From assembly GCA_024233085.1 (NCBI GenBank), contig JACKQC010000002.1, positions 186,001 through 250,000 on the forward strand: DNA of 64,000 bases, in the 5' to 3' direction. The notes below the pieces were generated by a model that saw only the letters and a list, made by a program, of their open reading frames with translations, ran no database searches and was not told the origin of the DNA. The stretch is from Akkermansiaceae bacterium. Lineage in GTDB: Bacteria > Verrucomicrobiota > Verrucomicrobiia > Verrucomicrobiales > DEV007. Within the stretch, counting starts at the first letter, position 1. Every line of letters starts with the position of its first letter. Shown here one piece after another: positions 61,455-64,000 of the stretch. The position numbers and the translations under genes were made by a program.

Positions 61455-63752
61455 TCACTGGATGAAGAGAAACTCGCGCATGTTCAGCACCGTCCAGACG
61501 AGACCCTGCAGGCTGGCGGCGCCGTCGCTGTCGTTCCAGGCGGACTTCAGCAGCGCCTTTTCGTCCGGAGTGGCGTGACGGTTGAGCATGGTGAGAAAAA
61601 TGCGGTCGAGGCGCTCGTCGAATTGCTTCACCTCCGAGAGGCCGCGGCCGAGCACCGAGTAGCGATGTGTCACCGCGCCGATGATGGGGCCGTTCAGCAG
61701 GGCCAGCGCCTGGGTGATCGAGGCCTGGTCGTTCGCGTTCTCCACCACCTCGCGGTCGGACTGGCCAAATTCGCGCAGGAAATGTCCGTTGGGCGCCGGC
61801 GAACGCATTTCCGAAGCGCGCTTCATCTTTTCCCGGATCATCTCGAAGATCCGGTAGGACTCGCGCTCTTCCTTGGTGTCGATCGCCCAGGCGGCGCGGT
61901 CCCGCTTCGCGAGCGCGAGGGCGTCGGCCCGGAGTTTCGCCTCGTCGTCGGCCAGCAGAGCCCGCACCAGCGGCCGGACCACTCCCTGACGACCACCGAT
62001 CATGTCATCGATGCCCGACGAAGGCTCGCGGGACCCTTCGTCGGTCCGCGTGACGAGGGAGGCCAGTTCGTTGAGCAGCGCTTCGCCGTTTTCGTCGGTC
62101 GCGTTCGTCGCGACCAGCGCGATTTTTTCCTCCAATCCCTCGCGGTAAACCGTCTCCTCGACTCGTGTGGCGAGCTGGCGGCGCAATTCCTTCGACTCCT
62201 GTTGCGCCGCCTTCAGCGCGGCGGGATCCTTCGAGTCCCGGGCCGCCGCGAGCCGTTCCTGGGCGCCCTGGAGGAGATTCGCCAGCTCTTTCTGGATCGA
62301 GGCCACTTCGTAGGCGTTCCGGAGGAAGGGGCCGGGTTTCTGGTCGTAGACCGCCTCCGCGATCAATTCGACCTCGGTGAGTTGACGCTTCGTTTCGAGG
62401 ACGAACTCCGGGTCCGGCGCGTCGGTGTTTTCCTTGCACATCGCGACGAGCGAATCCCACATCTGCTCGGCCGACATGCGGCGCAGCACCGGGCCGGGGA
62501 AATGATACGCGTCCCCGAGCACCGCCTCTCCGAGCGAGGCCTCGCGCTGGTAGGCCCGTGTGTTGTAAATCGTCCGCAGGTAGCGCTTCACATCGTAGCC
62601 GTAGGCGATCATCCGCCCTTCGAGAAAGGCCATCAGCTCGGGGTTCACCGCCTCGGTGTCGTCGCGCAGGTCGTCCACCGGCTCGATCAGACCGACGCCG
62701 AAGGCCTTTTTCCACAGGCGGTTGGCGATCACCTTGGTGAAGCGCGGGTTTTCCGGCGACGTCATCCACGCGGCGAAGGCATGGATGGGATTCTCGCCCT
62801 CGCTGACCGCCGCCCCGGGGGCGAAGGGCGCCTCCGGCTCCACCAGCGCCTTCGGCCGGGCGTCATCGTATTTGTAGTCCTTCGGCAGCCGCAGAGCCCG
62901 CTCGGTTTCGAACACGTTGTTGAAGCGCACCGGCTTCAGGATTTCCGAAAAAGCCCGCTGAATGTCCTGGCGCTGGTCTTTCGACACCGCCTTCTTCCGC
63001 TTTTCCATCGAGGCGAAGGCCGTCCGCTGATTCGGCGAGATGTTGCTCGTCATCATCCCGTAGGTGAAGGCCGACAGGTGGTAGTAGTCCATCTGCGTCC
63101 ATGAATCGAAGGGGTGGTTGTGGCACTGCGCGCACACGATCTGCGTCCCGAGAAAGACCTGCGTGGTGATCGCCAGGTTATCCAGCGGCATGCCGAAATC
63201 GCGGATGTAATACCCGACCGCGCCATTGTCCCAGCTCGAGCCGCTCGCCGTCACCATCTCGCGCACGAAGACATCGTAGGGCTTGTTTTCCCGCAGCGAC
63301 TCCTTGATCCACGCCCCGTAGGCCAGCCCCGCCGGCGCGCTCTGGCCGTTGCCGTTCAGCTCCGTCTTCGCCCGCAGCAGGTCGGCAAAGTAGTTGAAAT
63401 GGTTCGACACATAGCCGTCCGACTCCAGCAGCGCGTCGATCAGCTTCGCCCGTTTCTCCGCGTCCTTCGATTCGAGAAAACGCACCGTCTCCGCCAGCGT
63501 CGGGGTGCGCCCGATGAGGTCGAGATAGATCCGGCGCACGAAAATCTCGTCGCCGGCCGGCGCGTTCGCTTTCAGGCCGTGCGCCGCGAGGCCCTTTTCG
63601 ACGAGGCGGTCGATCCGCTCGCTGTCGGAGAGCTTCGCCTCCACGGCTTCGGGCTGTGCCGCGAGAATCGCCGCGGTCGCGATCGCATTCACGAGAAGGC
63701 ACACCGCGGCGAAAGAAGGCCCGCGTTTCGAGGGATCAAATGGCAGTATCAT
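61455..63752 (-). CDS. DUF1549/DUF1553 protein with cytochrome-like CxxCH motif
   Basis: 765 residues from the ATG at 63752, which opens a hydrophobic signal (FAAVCLLVNAIATAAILAA). DUF1549 at about 45-240 includes FVRRIYLDLIGRTPTLAE and the haem-type motif IVCAQCHNHPF (Cys207, Cys210, His211). DUF1553 at about 360 to the end includes FAAWMTSPENPRFTKVIANRLWKKAFGVGLIEPVDDLR, TIYNTRAYQRE, and GHFLREFGQSDREVVENAN; a coiled stretch of about 120 residues is inserted between. It ends in VWTVLNMREFLFIQ. First gene of the two-gene operon with DUF1501. Whether haem is bound is not known. Confidence 0.92.
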   Translation of the reverse strand: MILPFDPSKRGPSFAAVCLLVNAIATAAILAAQPEAVEAKLSDSERIDRLVEKGLAAHGLKANAPAGDEIFVRRIYLDLIGRTPTLAETVRFLESKDAEKRAKLIDALLESDGYVSNHFNYFADLLRAKTELNGNGQSAPAGLAYGAWIKESLRENKPYDVFVREMVTASGSSWDNGAVGYYIRDFGMPLDNLAITTQVFLGTQIVCAQCHNHPFDSWTQMDYYHLSAFTYGMMTSNISPNQRTAFASMEKRKKAVSKDQRQDIQRAFSEILKPVRFNNVFETERALRLPKDYKYDDARPKALVEPEAPFAPGAAVSEGENPIHAFAAWMTSPENPRFTKVIANRLWKKAFGVGLIEPVDDLRDDTEAVNPELMAFLEGRMIAYGYDVKRYLRTIYNTRAYQREASLGEAVLGDAYHFPGPVLRRMSAEQMWDSLVAMCKENTDAPDPEFVLETKRQLTEVELIAEAVYDQKPGPFLRNAYEVASIQKELANLLQGAQERLAAARDSKDPAALKAAQQESKELRRQLATRVEETVYREGLEEKIALVATNATDENGEALLNELASLVTRTDEGSREPSSGIDDMIGGRQGVVRPLVRALLADDEAKLRADALALAKRDRAAWAIDTKEERESYRIFEMIREKMKRASEMRSPAPNGHFLREFGQSDREVVENANDQASITQALALLNGPIIGAVTHRYSVLGRGLSEVKQFDERLDRIFLTMLNRHATPDEKALLKSAWNDSDGAASLQGLVWTVLNMREFLFIQ

Positions 63753-63976
63753 CGGCTGGAGAAAAAAGGAACTCAGGAAACCCTGGCTCCCCGGCAAAGT
63801 TACGTGGGTGGCGCGTTTTCGCCACCCGGATGTTCGGTCCCGGTCGCCGCGTGGCTCCCGGTCTTTTCCGCCTTTCGGATTTTCCAATCCGCGATACATT
63901 CGCGGCCCGCCGCCGCTCCCGTGGCGTTTTCCCTCCACCGGAAACACGAACCCAACCATTCCTGTCCCTATCGCGT

Positions 63977-64000
63977 ATGGAGAAAGTCCTTCTCACCGGC
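63977..64000 (+). CDS. Start of a gene at the window edge, possibly a Rossmann-fold enzyme
   Basis: ATG at 63977 followed by codons for EKVLLTG to the last base. The pattern resembles the first beta strand and turn of NAD-dependent epimerase/dehydratases (KVLVTGG). Only eight codons are visible, so the call is tentative. Divergent from the DUF1549/1553 gene. Confidence 0.3.

Overview
The window is a GC-rich stretch of a Gram-negative chromosome, most likely from Verrucomicrobiota (PVC superphylum). Outer-membrane biogenesis genes (bamA, ompH/skp-like, lpxD) sit among families that are concentrated in this superphylum: Tat-exported DUF1501 proteins, a DUF1549/DUF1553 cytochrome-like protein, a DUF1800 protein, a TIGR02597-like protein, a DUF1080/propeller/PVC-type cytochrome fusion, a sulfatase, and a YdjY/terpene-cyclase-like pair. 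The assignment is from family content only; no rRNA is present. Most genes lack a clear Shine-Dalgarno sequence, so starts were chosen from signal peptides, family length and overlaps.

Layout. 1-5 kb: end of an unknown gene, two small envelope genes, recQ, and a convergent DUF1501 gene. 5.3-15.2 kb (minus): a tight five-gene operon of secreted proteins (DUF1800, DUF1501, a pseudopilin-C-terminus-like protein, a TIGR02597-like protein, a 1088-residue ASH-domain protein). 15.4-17.5 kb: a TPR/thioredoxin-fold protein. 17.8-18.7 kb: an orphan DUF3883 nuclease-like gene. 19-22.8 kb: a huge DUF1080/cytochrome fusion. 23.2-24.9 kb: an MnmC-oxidoreductase-like gene overlapping mnmM. 25-26.3 kb: an IS4-family element. 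26.3-29.5 kb: divergent beta-propeller and sulfatase genes. 29.6-38.5 kb: a beta-CASP nuclease, lpxD, ompH, bamA, ruvB, a membrane protein and an M42 peptidase. 38.6-45.9 kb: sulfite reductase, an MFS transporter, a GH25 lysozyme and queF. 45.9-56.6 kb: a UvrD-family helicase, the YdjY/cyclase-like set, recN, a PhnP-like hydrolase, DUF2851 and an HNH protein. 56.7-64 kb: an M23 peptidase, the SRP RNA, two paralogous coiled-coil proteins, a lipoprotein, and a DUF1501-DUF1549/1553 pair.

The most distinctive signal is a dispersed REP-like repeat. The 19-bp palindromic unit GACCCAACAGGGTTGGGTC is an 8-bp stem with a 3-nt loop, AGG on one strand and CCT on the other. It occurs 20 times at nine intergenic loci, with neighbouring units separated by exactly 3 bp (period 22). 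Six loci are 41-bp inverted pairs and three are direct arrays of two or three units. At three loci the unit uses the GA of a gene's TGA stop codon as its first two bases, and at a fourth it encodes the last residues of a protein. The IS4-family element lies exactly in the centre of one inverted pair, flanked by an imperfect 11-bp direct repeat, which suggests the element targets this palindrome.

A second point of interest is the FAD-oxidoreductase/MnmM gene pair. It looks like a complete, translationally coupled route from cmnm5U to mnm5U in tRNA made from two separate proteins instead of bifunctional MnmC.
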